Assembly: GCF_003362755.1 (NCBI RefSeq)
Contig: NZ_QKRA01000003.1
Coordinates: forward strand, 248,001 to 312,000
DNA: 64,000 bases
Direction: 5' to 3'
Origin: Marinomonas piezotolerans
GTDB taxonomy: Bacteria; Pseudomonadota; Gammaproteobacteria; Pseudomonadales; Marinomonadaceae
Shown here: positions 56,535 to 64,000 of the stretch, piece by piece
Position numbering within the stretch: the first letter of the stretch is position 1
How the letters are laid out: each line of letters starts with the position of its first letter
Notes under the pieces: model-generated
What the model was told of the DNA's origin: nothing
The model's database searches: none
What the model saw: the letters and a program-made list of their open reading frames with translations, nothing else
Position numbers and translations under genes: made by a program

Positions 56535-56572
56535 AAAAAACCCTTACCAACTTATTGGTAAGGGTTTTTTTA
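56535..56572. terminator. Intrinsic terminator after dddT
   Basis: Sixteen-base stem (A-run plus CCCTTACCAA / TTGGTAAGGG plus T-run) with a four-base loop. It works on both strands and also closes the convergent regulator gene. Confidence 0.93.
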
Positions 56573-56712
56573 TTGATATTACATTTATGATCAAACCCTA
56601 TAACGCCTCCAACCTGTAGAACACATTTTATCTCGATTGCTGCCATAGATAGGCCAGCGCTACTTCTCCGTAAAAGCTCGTGTATGGGGAAGGTTTAATT
56701 TCTAATCACGGA

Positions 56713-57369
56713 TTAACTTTCTTGATGATCGTGTGTGATGAGCGATAGCAGCTTGATTGGGACCTGTAGTAGTTCTTCCGGACCGTGAGGAATACCTGAA
56801 TCAAAAAAGAGAGAGTCTCCTTGCTCTAAATGGTAGAGCTTATTGCCATGTCGATATAGGATCTCGCCTTCCAAAATATAGATGAATTCTTGTCCAGGGT
56901 GCGAAAACGTCGGAAAGATTTCACTCGCATCATCCATCGTAATTAAAAAAGGTTCGATGAGCTGAGCTTCGCCGCGAGTGTAGTTCAGCAAATGATAGGT
57001 GTGGCCTTTTTCAGTACCACGTCTCACAACCTCCATGCCCTGGCCGGACTTCGTGTGCTGGGCTCCGCCTTCTGGACGATCATAGTCTGCAAACAGCTGG
57101 GAAATAGATAGTCCGATAGCGTCACATAATCGTCCTAGTGTTTCGAGGCTAGTGGATACTTGAGCATTTTCTATTTTACTTACCATTCCTTGGCTTAATT
57201 TAGCGATGCGTGCCACGTCTGCGATCTTAAGGTCTTGGGCGATGCGCTTACGTTTCACTTGCATAGCGATATAGTCTTCGAGCCGTAGGCGAGGTGACCC
57301 GACACGTTCTTGGCTGATTTCGCCCTCTTTTAGCGCCTTGATGTGCCTTGATGGTGCGTTGTTTGTCAT
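56713..57369 (-). CDS. XRE-family regulator with C-terminal cupin domain
   Basis: About 218 residues from the ATG at 57369 (AAAGGG seven bases upstream); ten further codons upstream are open but have no site. N-terminal HTH at about 35-85 (KIADVARIAKLSQGMVSKIE, TSLETLGRLCDAIGLSISQL) and a cupin barrel in the C-terminal half (FSHPGQEFIYILEGEILYRH, LEQGDSLFFDSGIPHGPEEL) that probably binds a small ligand. It is divergent from the glnT-like operon and is the obvious candidate for its regulator; two inverted repeats lie between them. Confidence 0.9.
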   Translation of the reverse strand: MTNNAPSRHIKALKEGEISQERVGSPRLRLEDYIAMQVKRKRIAQDLKIADVARIAKLSQGMVSKIENAQVSTSLETLGRLCDAIGLSISQLFADYDRPEGGAQHTKSGQGMEVVRRGTEKGHTYHLLNYTRGEAQLIEPFLITMDDASEIFPTFSHPGQEFIYILEGEILYRHGNKLYHLEQGDSLFFDSGIPHGPEELLQVPIKLLSLITHDHQES

Positions 57370-57417
57370 TTTATGGCCCTTTAACTTCGATATTTCCATT
57401 GTACCAGCTTATTGAGA

Positions 57418-57437
57418 TTTAAGGATATCGCCTTAAA
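57418..57437. promoter_or_regulatory. Inverted-repeat operator candidate 1 (XRE-cupin / glnT intergenic region)
   Basis: TTTAAGG, six bases, CCTTAAA: a perfect seven-base inverted repeat with 20-base span, about 50 bases upstream of the regulator's start. It could be an autoregulatory site. Confidence 0.4.
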
Positions 57438-57443
57438 AGCCTG

Positions 57444-57473
57444 GTTATATTCACTTCAGGAAAAAAATATAAC
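57444..57473. promoter_or_regulatory. Inverted-repeat operator candidate 2 (XRE-cupin / glnT intergenic region)
   Basis: GTTATAT, 16 bases, ATATAAC, ending 16 bases before the -24 element of the sigma-54-type promoter. It could be an operator or half-sites for an activator. Confidence 0.35.
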
Positions 57474-57486
57474 TATCAGTGCATCT

Positions 57487-57504
57487 TTGGCAAGAAGTTT
57501 GCTT
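57487..57504 (+). promoter_or_regulatory. Sigma-54-type promoter for the glnT-mgs operon
   Basis: TTGGCAAGAAGTTTGCTTT has GG at 57489-57490 and GC at 57501-57502, exactly ten bases apart, within TGGCA-N6-TTGCT. Only one base differs from the TGGCAC-N5-TTGC core. Start of transcription would be near 57513, about 90 bases before the first ATG. Confidence 0.75.
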
Positions 57505-57604
57505 TACTAATAAGAATATTAATTTCCTTGTGGGAAACATTGTCTTCCGTTACTATGGCGTCAAGTCTTCCATGAGTTGCACAAACTAACTTAGGAGTAA
57601 TGCA

Positions 57605-58939
57605 ATGCAATCTACTGAAGTCACAAATTTTTTAGAGTCAAATCAGATCAAATATGTGCTTGCCCAGTTTGTCGACATTCACGGTGTAGCAAAGACTAAG
57701 TCGGTTCCAGCTAAAAACATTTTTGATGTGGTTGAAAAAGGAGCAGGCTTTGCAGGTTTCGCTGTCACAGGTCTTGCGATGGAGCCCCATGGTCCTGATT
57801 TCCTTGCTCGTGGTGACCTTTCTACGTTAAGCATTGTTCCTTGGCAGCCAGGTTATGCGCGGCTTGTGTGTGATGGCTATGTGAACGACGCTCCGCACCC
57901 TTACTGTTCACGCGTGGTGCTTAAAAACCAACTTCAGCGTTTAGAAAATAAAGGATGGACTCTTAACACAGGGTTAGAGCCAGAATTTTATTTGTTCAAA
58001 AAAGGTGCCAGCGGAGAGCTGCTTCCAGTAGATGATTCCGACACGCTGTCAAAGCCATGTTATGACTACAAAGGTTTATCTCGTTCAAGAGAGTTTCTAG
58101 AGCGTTTGGTGGAAGCTTTGCAGGCTGTAGATTTTGATGTTTACCAAATCGACCACGAAGATGCCAACGGGCAGTTTGAGATTAACTACACCTATGGCGA
58201 AGCATTGGAGTCTGCGGATCGTTTTACATTTGTGCGTATGGCAGCCGGTGAAATCGCAAACGATATGGGCATCATCTGTTCTTTCATGCCGAAACCCGCT
58301 GCGGACAAAACCGGTAATGGCATGCACTTCCATTTATCGATTACGGACGAGTCTGGCAAAAACCTGTTTGGTGATGATAGTGATCAGCATGGGATGGGAC
58401 TATCTAAAATGGCCTACCATTTCACTGCAGGCATTTTAGCGCATGCTAAAGCCATCTGTGCTTTTGCGGCACCGACAGTGAATTCATACAAACGCCTTGT
58501 TGTTGGCGGCAACAGCTCTGGTGCAACGTGGGCTCCTGCGTACGAGTGTTACGGCGATAACAACCGATCTGCGCTAGTGCGTGTGCCATACGGCCGTCTT
58601 GAGTTCCGCCTGCCTGATTCAGGCTGTAACCCCTACCTTGTTCATGCCGCTTTGATCGCTGCAGGGTTAGACGGTATTGAGCGCGAGTTGGATCCTGGTG
58701 AGCCAATGAACATCAATCTGTATGACCTTTCCCTAGAAGAAATTATCGCGAAAAACATCTCGATTTTACCGCAGAGTCTTGGTGACGCCCTTGATGAGCT
58801 AGAGAAAGATTCGATTTTCGTAGAGGCCATGGGCAGCGATATCGTTGCAGAGTTCTTAAATGTTAAGCGAGCTGAATGGGGCGAATATTTACGCCATGTT
58901 TCTGACTGGGAAGTCGAGAAGTACTCAGAATTTTTCTAA
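57605..58939 (+). CDS. glnT: Type III glutamine synthetase / gamma-glutamylmethylamide synthetase-like
   Basis: 444 residues of the glutamine synthetase superfamily. N-terminal beta-grasp: [19 protein letters not shown] near residue 17. Catalytic domain: [13 protein letters not shown] near 123, [19 protein letters not shown] near 180, the ATP/substrate stretch [15 protein letters not shown] near 237 and [20 protein letters not shown] near 320. GlnT makes glutamine from ammonia; the closely related GmaS ligates methylamine to glutamate. Linkage to mgsABC-like genes is the arrangement found in the N-methylglutamate pathway, so GmaS activity is possible, but the two cannot be separated by eye. 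Confidence 0.88.
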   Translation: MQSTEVTNFLESNQIKYVLAQFVDIHGVAKTKSVPAKNIFDVVEKGAGFAGFAVTGLAMEPHGPDFLARGDLSTLSIVPWQPGYARLVCDGYVNDAPHPYCSRVVLKNQLQRLENKGWTLNTGLEPEFYLFKKGASGELLPVDDSDTLSKPCYDYKGLSRSREFLERLVEALQAVDFDVYQIDHEDANGQFEINYTYGEALESADRFTFVRMAAGEIANDMGIICSFMPKPAADKTGNGMHFHLSITDESGKNLFGDDSDQHGMGLSKMAYHFTAGILAHAKAICAFAAPTVNSYKRLVVGGNSSGATWAPAYECYGDNNRSALVRVPYGRLEFRLPDSGCNPYLVHAALIAAGLDGIERELDPGEPMNINLYDLSLEEIIAKNISILPQSLGDALDELEKDSIFVEAMGSDIVAEFLNVKRAEWGEYLRHVSDWEVEKYSEFF

Positions 58940-58982
58940 GCGCTATTTGTTAGCAAAATTTAATTAAATAGAGGTTTCTACC

Positions 58983-59882
58983 ATGTGTGGAATAGTTGGT
59001 CTTTACCTAAAAAATGATAAATATGAGAGTAAGTTAGGCGAACTTTTTGAGCCAATGCTGATCGCCATGACCGATCGCGGCCCAGATAGCGCGGGTTTCG
59101 CCATCTATGGCGATGATGTGGCGGAAGATTGGGTCAAGCTGACACTTCGTCACCCAAGTGACGCCTTCAATTGGGCAACCTTTACGGATCAACTTGCGAC
59201 CGCTTTGGGGTGTGAAGCGGATTGGATGCAAAACGCTAACGTTGCTGTGCTGAAAGTAAAAGCTTCTGAATCGACGGTACGTGACTGGATTGCATCAAAT
59301 GCTGAAGATGTACTTGTTCTAAGTGCAGGTCAGTCTATCGAGATTTTGAAAGAAGTGGGTTTGCCAGAAAATATTGCCTCTAAGTTTAACCTGAGCGGTA
59401 TGAAAGGGAGCCACATTATCGGTCACACTCGAATGGCAACAGAATCTGCAGTCACTATGGAAGGTAGCCATCCGTTTTCAACAGGTTCTGATCTATGTTT
59501 GGTTCACAACGGGTCTCTATCAAATCACAACCGCCTACGTGACAAGCTAAAGCGTGAAGGAATCACCTTTGAAACGGAAAACGATTCAGAAGTGGCTGCG
59601 GGTTATTTAACTTGGCGTCTAAATAATGGCGACACGTTGCAAGGTGCTTTGGAAAACGCGTTAAAAGATTTAGATGGTTTTTTCACTTTTACGATTGGTA
59701 CCAAAGATGGCTTTGCAGTGATGCGTGATCCGATTGCCTGCAAGCCTGCCGTGCTAGCGGAAACAGAAGACTATGTTGCCATGGCTTCAGAGTACCAAGC
59801 ACTCGCATCATTACCTGGCATCGAGAACGCAAAAGTTTGGGAACCAGAGCCAGCGACATTCTACATATGGGAACGCAAGTAG
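58983..59882 (+). CDS. mgsA: Class II glutamine amidotransferase, N-methylglutamate synthase subunit A-like (GlxB)
   Basis: 299 residues. The Ntn-hydrolase nucleophile Cys2 is in MCGIVGLYLK; MTDRGPDSAGFAIYG, HTRMATESAVTMEGSHPF and LVHNGSLSNHNRLR are the glutamine-site loops. It matches the amidotransferase domain of glutamate synthase as a separate polypeptide. In MgsABC it feeds the synthase that forms N-methylglutamate from gamma-glutamylmethylamide. It is 43 bases downstream of glnT and 12 bases before the next gene. Confidence 0.88.
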   Translation: MCGIVGLYLKNDKYESKLGELFEPMLIAMTDRGPDSAGFAIYGDDVAEDWVKLTLRHPSDAFNWATFTDQLATALGCEADWMQNANVAVLKVKASESTVRDWIASNAEDVLVLSAGQSIEILKEVGLPENIASKFNLSGMKGSHIIGHTRMATESAVTMEGSHPFSTGSDLCLVHNGSLSNHNRLRDKLKREGITFETENDSEVAAGYLTWRLNNGDTLQGALENALKDLDGFFTFTIGTKDGFAVMRDPIACKPAVLAETEDYVAMASEYQALASLPGIENAKVWEPEPATFYIWERK

Positions 59883-59894
59883 TAGGGGAATACC

Positions 59895-60578
59895 ATGAAA
59901 AAAATTGATTTAGCCAACAGCAGCATTCGTGAACTTAACCAAGCGCTGCATGCACAACAAGCGTCTCTTACTGAAAAAGAATGGAGCGTTGCCAATCCTA
60001 AAGGTGAACATAACATCGCCGTGGGCCTTGATGCAGACCTGCATGTCGATATCCACGGCCATGCTGGCTACTTTTGTGCAGGCATGAATAAGACTGCGAG
60101 CGTGACAGTTCATGGTAATGCAGGCCAAGGTCTAGCGGAAAATATGATGTCAGGAGTCGTTCGCGTTAAAGGTGATGCTTCTCAAGCTGCCGGAGCTACG
60201 GCGCAAGGCGGCTTGTTGGTGATCGAAGGTAACGCTGGCGCTCGCTGCGGTATTTCCATGAAAGGTGTCGACATCGTGGTGAAGGGCAGCGTTGGCCACA
60301 TGAGTTGCTTCATGGGGCAGTCAGGCTCCCTAGTAGTCTGTGGTGATGCGGGTGAAGCCTTGGGCGACTCACTCTATGAAGTACATATTTATGTGAAAGG
60401 CGAAGTGAAGTCTCTTGGGGCAGATTGCATTCAAAAAGAAATGCGTCCAGAGCACCTAGAGGAGCTTAGTGGACTCTTGGCGAAGGCAGGCGTGGACGAA
60501 GATCCTGCGGCCTTTAAACGCTACGGCTCAGCACGTCAGCTTTATACATTCAAAGTTGATAACGCGTCTGCATACTAA
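59895..60578 (+). CDS. mgsB: GXGXG-motif protein, N-methylglutamate synthase subunit B-like (GlxC)
   Basis: 227 residues equivalent to the right-handed beta-helix C-terminal domain of glutamate synthase, with repeated Gly motifs (GNAGQGLAENMMSGVVRVKG, GNAGARCGISMKG, GSVGHMSCFMGQSG, GDAGEALGDS). It is structural, joining the amidotransferase and FMN subunits. GGGGA precedes the ATG. Confidence 0.88.
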   Translation: MKKIDLANSSIRELNQALHAQQASLTEKEWSVANPKGEHNIAVGLDADLHVDIHGHAGYFCAGMNKTASVTVHGNAGQGLAENMMSGVVRVKGDASQAAGATAQGGLLVIEGNAGARCGISMKGVDIVVKGSVGHMSCFMGQSGSLVVCGDAGEALGDSLYEVHIYVKGEVKSLGADCIQKEMRPEHLEELSGLLAKAGVDEDPAAFKRYGSARQLYTFKVDNASAY

Positions 60579-60596
60579 ATTTGAGAGGTTAGAACA

Positions 60597-61925
60597 ATGA
60601 GTAACGATTCCAACTACAACGCAAGCCTAAAAGAGTCCGCCACCTTTGATCGCGCCACCATGGCTGAAATCCGTCGTGCAGCAGACACTGGCATTTACGA
60701 CATTCGTGGCTTTGGTGCAAAACGTAAAGTTCCGCATTTTGATGACCTACTTTTCTTGGGAGCGAGTATGTCACGCTACCCATTGGAAGGTTACCGCGAG
60801 ACGTGTAACACATCGGTGGTACTCGGTGATCTGTTCGCAAAGAACCCAATCAAACTGGATATCCCAGTAACGATTGCGGGAATGAGTTTCGGCGCTTTGT
60901 CTGCAAACGCTAAAGAGGCACTTGGCCGAGGTGCGTCGATTGCGGGTACATCGACAACTACGGGTGACGGCGGTATGACGCCAGAAGAACGAGGACAGTC
61001 TAAGAAGCTTGTTTACCAGTACTTGCCATCACGTTATGGAATGAACCCTGATGATCTGCGTAAAGCGGACGCCATTGAAGTGGTACTAGGTCAAGGTGCT
61101 AAGCCAGGTGGTGGTGGTATGTTGCTAGGACAGAAAATCACTGATCGTGTAGCGAAGATGCGAAACTTGCCAAAAGGCATCGACCAGCGCTCGGCTTGTC
61201 GCCACCCAGATTGGACCGGTCCAGATGACTTGGCTATCAAAATTCAAGAGCTTCGCGAGATCACGGATTGGCAGGTACCGATTTACATAAAAGTTGGGGC
61301 GACTCGTACTTATTATGATGTGAAGCTTGCAGTAAAAGCGGGTGCAGATGTAATTGTGGTGGACGGTATGCAAGGCGGTACAGCAGCGACTCAAGATGTA
61401 TTCATTGAGCACGTGGGTATTCCTACGATGGCGGCCATTCCTCAAGCGGTTCAAGCGCTGCAAGAAATGGGCATGCACCGCAAAGTGCAACTTATCGTCT
61501 CAGGCGGTATTCGTAATGGTGCCGATGTGGCTAAGTGTATGGCGCTTGGTGCGGACGCTGTCGCAATCGGCACAGCGGCGTTAGTTGCGCTAGGCTGTAA
61601 TGATCCGAAATGGGAAGAAGACTACCAAAAAATTGGTTCTGCTGCAGGTTTCTACGACGACTACCAAGAAGGTAAAGATCCCGCAGGGATCTCAACACAA
61701 GATCCAGAATTGATGAAACGTCTCGACCCTATTGCCGCAGGTAACCGTTTGGCGAACTACCTAAGAGTTTTGACTCTTGAAGCGCAAACATTAGCGAGAG
61801 CATGTGGTAAGAACGATCTTCGCAACTTGGAGCCAGAAGACTTGGTTGCTCTTAATGTCGAAGCGGCAGCCATGGCGCGCGTGCCGCTAGCAGGTACGAC
61901 TTGGATCCCTGGGCAACAATATTAA
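60597..61925 (+). CDS. mgsC: FMN-binding glutamate-synthase-like subunit, N-methylglutamate synthase subunit C-like (GlxD)
   Basis: 442 residues matching the FMN/Fe-S synthase domain of glutamate synthase: PVTIAGMSFGALSANAKEAL near residue 90, GGMTPEERGQ near 122, GQGAKPGGGGMLLGQKI near 165, IYIKVGATRTYYDVKLAVKA near 230 with GADVIVVDGMQGGTAATQDV, and SGGIRNGADVAKCMALGADA near 300. It transfers the amide-derived group to 2-oxoglutarate. GAGAGG precedes the ATG. The operon continues into amt after a terminator. Confidence 0.9.
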   Translation: MSNDSNYNASLKESATFDRATMAEIRRAADTGIYDIRGFGAKRKVPHFDDLLFLGASMSRYPLEGYRETCNTSVVLGDLFAKNPIKLDIPVTIAGMSFGALSANAKEALGRGASIAGTSTTTGDGGMTPEERGQSKKLVYQYLPSRYGMNPDDLRKADAIEVVLGQGAKPGGGGMLLGQKITDRVAKMRNLPKGIDQRSACRHPDWTGPDDLAIKIQELREITDWQVPIYIKVGATRTYYDVKLAVKAGADVIVVDGMQGGTAATQDVFIEHVGIPTMAAIPQAVQALQEMGMHRKVQLIVSGGIRNGADVAKCMALGADAVAIGTAALVALGCNDPKWEEDYQKIGSAAGFYDDYQEGKDPAGISTQDPELMKRLDPIAAGNRLANYLRVLTLEAQTLARACGKNDLRNLEPEDLVALNVEAAAMARVPLAGTTWIPGQQY

Positions 61926-61951
61926 TCTTTGCTCCCCTTATCTTAAGGTTT

Positions 61952-61979
61952 AGCCACACCAAGCGTGTGGCTTTTTTTT
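61952..61979 (+). terminator. Intrinsic terminator between mgsC and amt
   Basis: Eight-base stem AGCCACAC / GTGTGGCT with a five-base loop, then eight T. It implies that amt, 210 bases on, has its own promoter or receives partial readthrough. Confidence 0.88.
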
Positions 61980-62188
61980 GCGTAAAAAACGTGCACCCCG
62001 TGTGCTATATCAGTGCCTTCTATTCTTACTTTTTATACCTATATGAAAAGTACTATCTGGATATCAAAGATAATAAAAAAACTTATTTATATTCAATTAC
62101 TTAGAAAAACATGGCCCAGAAATTGTAATTATCCTATTAGGAAATTAATTTTCCCCATAGTGATTCATTTTAATTTGCTTGGAGATAG

Positions 62189-63451
62189 ATGTTTATGGGA
62201 AACATGGTGATTGAGGTCAGTTACGCACTGGATACCTTCTATTTTTTGATGTGTACCGCGCTGGTTATGTGGATGGCTGCAGGCTTTGCCATGCTAGAAG
62301 CTGGTTTAGTTCGTGGTAAGAATACAGTAGAGATTCTAAACAAGAATGCCTTGCTCTATGGCATCGCTTGTTTCGTATATCTATTGGTTGGCTACAACGT
62401 TATGTACCCTGGTGATCCAATTAGCGCTTATGTGCCAGGCATTGATTTTTTACTAGGCGCTGATAACTCTACCGATGCGGTGGTGAATGGTGGAGAGGAT
62501 GCACCGTATTACTCTTCTATGGCGGATTTTATTTTCCAAGCTGTGTTCGCTGCTGCCACCATGTCTATTGTGTCTGGGGCCGTTGCTGAGCGTATGCGTC
62601 TTTGGCCTTTCCTCGTTTTTGCTGTGGTGATGGTTGGCGTGATTTACCCAGTAGAAGGTTACTGGAAATGGGGCGGTGGTTTCCTTGACCAATTAGGCTT
62701 CCAAGATTTTGCTGGCTCGGTTGTGGTTCACATGGCAGGTGCATCTGCTGCATTAGCTGCGGTACTCATGGTTGGCCCACGTAAAGGACGTTATGGCAAA
62801 AATGGTGAAGTGCGTGCTATCCCTGGCGCCAACTTGCCTTTAGCGACATTGGGTATGTTTATCCTATGGATGGGGTGGTTTGGTTTTAATGGTGGCTCTG
62901 AGCTGAAAATTGCGAACGTTGAAGAAGCCAATGCAGTTGCCAAAATCTTCGTTAATACCAATGCCGCAGCGGCCACAGGTATGATTGCGGCGGCGCTGCT
63001 TGCACGAGCTATATTTGGTAAAACGGATCTCACTATGACTATTAACGGCGCTTTGGCAGGTTTGGTAGCGATTACAGCTGAGCCGTTAGCGCCGTCTGCG
63101 GGCGTGGCGTCTATGATCGGGGCTGTCGGTGGTATTGTGGTTGTAGTGTCTGTTCTGATGTTGGACAAACTGAAGATTGATGATCCAGTTGGGGCCATTT
63201 CAGTGCATGGCTCAGCAGGCATCTGGGGGATCTTCGCCGTTTTGATTACGAATGATGATGCAACGTTTATGGGGCAATTGATTGGTACTGTGACGACCTT
63301 TATTTGGATGTTTGTTGCAACCTTGATCACCCTTTTCGTTATTAAAAAGGTAATGGGTCTACGTGTTAGCGAAGAAGAAGAGTTAGAAGGCATGGATATG
63401 CACGAATGTGGCATGCATGCGTACCCTGAGTTTGGTCAAGAGACCAAATAA
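62189..63451 (+). CDS. amt: Ammonium transporter (Amt family)
   Basis: About 420 residues with eleven membrane segments. Amt landmarks: FAMLEAGLVRGKNTVEILNK near residue 35, the first pore His in SVVVHMAGASAALAAV near 180, FILWMGWFGFNGGSEL near 230 and the second pore His in ISVHGSAGIWGIFAVL near 335. It imports ammonium. No glnK is next to it. GGAG at 62181 is four bases from the ATG at 62189 and ten from the ATG at 62195, so the start may be two codons later. Placement after glnT-mgs ties ammonium uptake to this nitrogen module. Confidence 0.95.
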   Translation: MFMGNMVIEVSYALDTFYFLMCTALVMWMAAGFAMLEAGLVRGKNTVEILNKNALLYGIACFVYLLVGYNVMYPGDPISAYVPGIDFLLGADNSTDAVVNGGEDAPYYSSMADFIFQAVFAAATMSIVSGAVAERMRLWPFLVFAVVMVGVIYPVEGYWKWGGGFLDQLGFQDFAGSVVVHMAGASAALAAVLMVGPRKGRYGKNGEVRAIPGANLPLATLGMFILWMGWFGFNGGSELKIANVEEANAVAKIFVNTNAAAATGMIAAALLARAIFGKTDLTMTINGALAGLVAITAEPLAPSAGVASMIGAVGGIVVVVSVLMLDKLKIDDPVGAISVHGSAGIWGIFAVLITNDDATFMGQLIGTVTTFIWMFVATLITLFVIKKVMGLRVSEEEELEGMDMHECGMHAYPEFGQETK

Positions 63452-63505
63452 CAGTGTCTTAGGATGCTGTGCTTATGTTGCGCCCCCCTAAGTGCAACGT
63501 ACAAC

Positions 63506-63532
63506 AAAAGCCCCGACAAGGGGCTTTTTTTT
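63506..63532. terminator. Bidirectional intrinsic terminator between amt and the IclR gene
   Basis: Stem AAAAGCCCC / GGGGCTTTT with a five-base loop and T-run on both outward strands, between two convergent genes. Confidence 0.9.
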
Positions 63533-63541
63533 GTGGTCGTT

Positions 63542-64000
63542 TTAGGCTGGAGCGACTTCTGAAATGGCGTGGGCTGTTTTAAGGAGCTGATTCTTGGCAA
63601 GGTCAAATTTCTCTGGGTCATTCATCACTTGATCGGCACCCGATATGTTGATGGAGGCAATGGTTTTCCCCAAGTAATTTTTAATCGGAGCGGCGATGGC
63701 GGTTGCGTTATCAGAGCGGTTGCTGGAATAGCCTTGCTGCCACTCTTCTCGCAATAGTCGTTTTAGTTCTGGCAGAGTTTGAGGGTGAGGGCGCGGGTAC
63801 ATGTCGAGCTGCTGAGTCTGATACATGGCGCTGAGTTCAATGTCACTTAGTTGCTGTAAGAGTACGCGTCCCATGGCGCTGGTGTGGCAGGGTAGGCGCG
63901 TGCCGAGAGGGATGTTTACCGACAGTCGCTGGGAGGCTTGTGCGCGATAGATATACAAGGTGTCTAAGCCGTCGCGAATGGCTAGATGGCAAGAAATCGA
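63542..64000 (-). CDS. IclR-family regulator, C-terminal effector domain (5' end outside window)
   Basis: The frame is open to the window edge and reads SISCHLAIRDGLDTLYIYRA, then LSVNIPLGTRLPCHTSAMGR and, later, ATAIAAPIKNYLGKTIASIN, the ligand-binding domain of IclR regulators. The N-terminal helix-turn-helix lies beyond the window. About 153 residues are visible. Target and ligand are unknown; it converges on amt. Confidence 0.9.
   Translation of the reverse strand, partial: SISCHLAIRDGLDTLYIYRAQASQRLSVNIPLGTRLPCHTSAMGRVLLQQLSDIELSAMYQTQQLDMYPRPHPQTLPELKRLLREEWQQGYSSNRSDNATAIAAPIKNYLGKTIASINISGADQVMNDPEKFDLAKNQLLKTAHAISEVAPA

Noticed and set aside
58983..61925. A glutamate synthase large subunit broken by mutations
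   Set aside because: The three genes each have their own start, ribosome-binding site and stop at domain borders, and match the known three-gene MgsABC/GlxBCD form.
62113..62126. Possible sigma-54 promoter before amt (TGGCCC...TTGT)
   Set aside because: The -12 element has GT instead of the nearly invariant GC, so I do not list it, although amt genes often have such promoters.
1..64000. Mobile elements, CRISPR arrays, tRNA or rRNA genes
   Set aside because: I saw no transposase, integrase, direct-repeat array, attachment site or structural RNA other than the two riboswitches.

Overview
The window reads as a chromosomal segment of a marine gammaproteobacterium of the Oceanospirillales type, most probably Marinomonas or a close relative. 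The main reason is a complete DddD-type dimethylsulfoniopropionate (DMSP) cleavage locus (dddD, dddT, dddB, dddC and a LysR gene) of the kind described in Marinomonas. Moderate GC, many periplasmic-binding transporters and several LysR regulators fit this. Genus assignment is inference. Genes are dense and nearly all intact. I see no tRNA, rRNA, insertion sequence, prophage or CRISPR array.

Layout. 1-5.9 kb: tail of an acyl-CoA dehydrogenase, a feruloyl-CoA-synthase-like ligase, etfB, etfA and ETF-ubiquinone oxidoreductase, i.e. acyl-CoA (probably phenylpropanoid) oxidation with its electron path to quinone. 6-11.8 kb: an AGE-family sugar epimerase, a MHYT-PAS hybrid histidine kinase cut by one in-frame TAA, and a REC-HD-GYP response regulator. 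11.9-17.1 kb (minus): fdsGBAD, NAD-linked molybdenum formate dehydrogenase, without the usual fdsC. 17.7-20.6 kb: pntAB transhydrogenase.

20.7-30.6 kb (minus): a guanidine-assimilation operon (ABC importer, two carboxyguanidine deiminase subunits, biotin-dependent carboxylase, allophanate hydrolase). These genes are usually annotated as urea metabolism, but the operon is headed by a guanidine-I (ykkC) riboswitch and carries a second, internal guanidine-II (mini-ykkC) riboswitch just before the carboxylase. A sigma-54-type promoter lies upstream.

30.9-47.7 kb: a catabolic island of unknown substrate, with LysR regulators, two full tripartite tricarboxylate transporters, an orphan TctC-type binding protein, two amidohydrolase-2 lactonase-like enzymes, a D-2-hydroxyacid dehydrogenase, an RraA-type aldolase, a TRAP transporter and an SMP-30 lactonase. 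47.8-56.5 kb: the DMSP locus. 56.7-63.5 kb: a cupin-XRE regulator divergent from a type III glutamine synthetase/gamma-glutamylmethylamide synthetase, three N-methylglutamate-synthase-like subunits and an ammonium transporter, preceded by a strong sigma-54-type promoter. The window ends inside an IclR regulator.

Taken together the window serves nitrogen scavenging (guanidine, methylamine, ammonium), use of marine osmolytes and organic acids, and conversion of the released C1 and acyl groups into NADH, NADPH and quinol. Several binding-protein genes are followed by terminator-like hairpins before their permease genes, which suggests differential expression.
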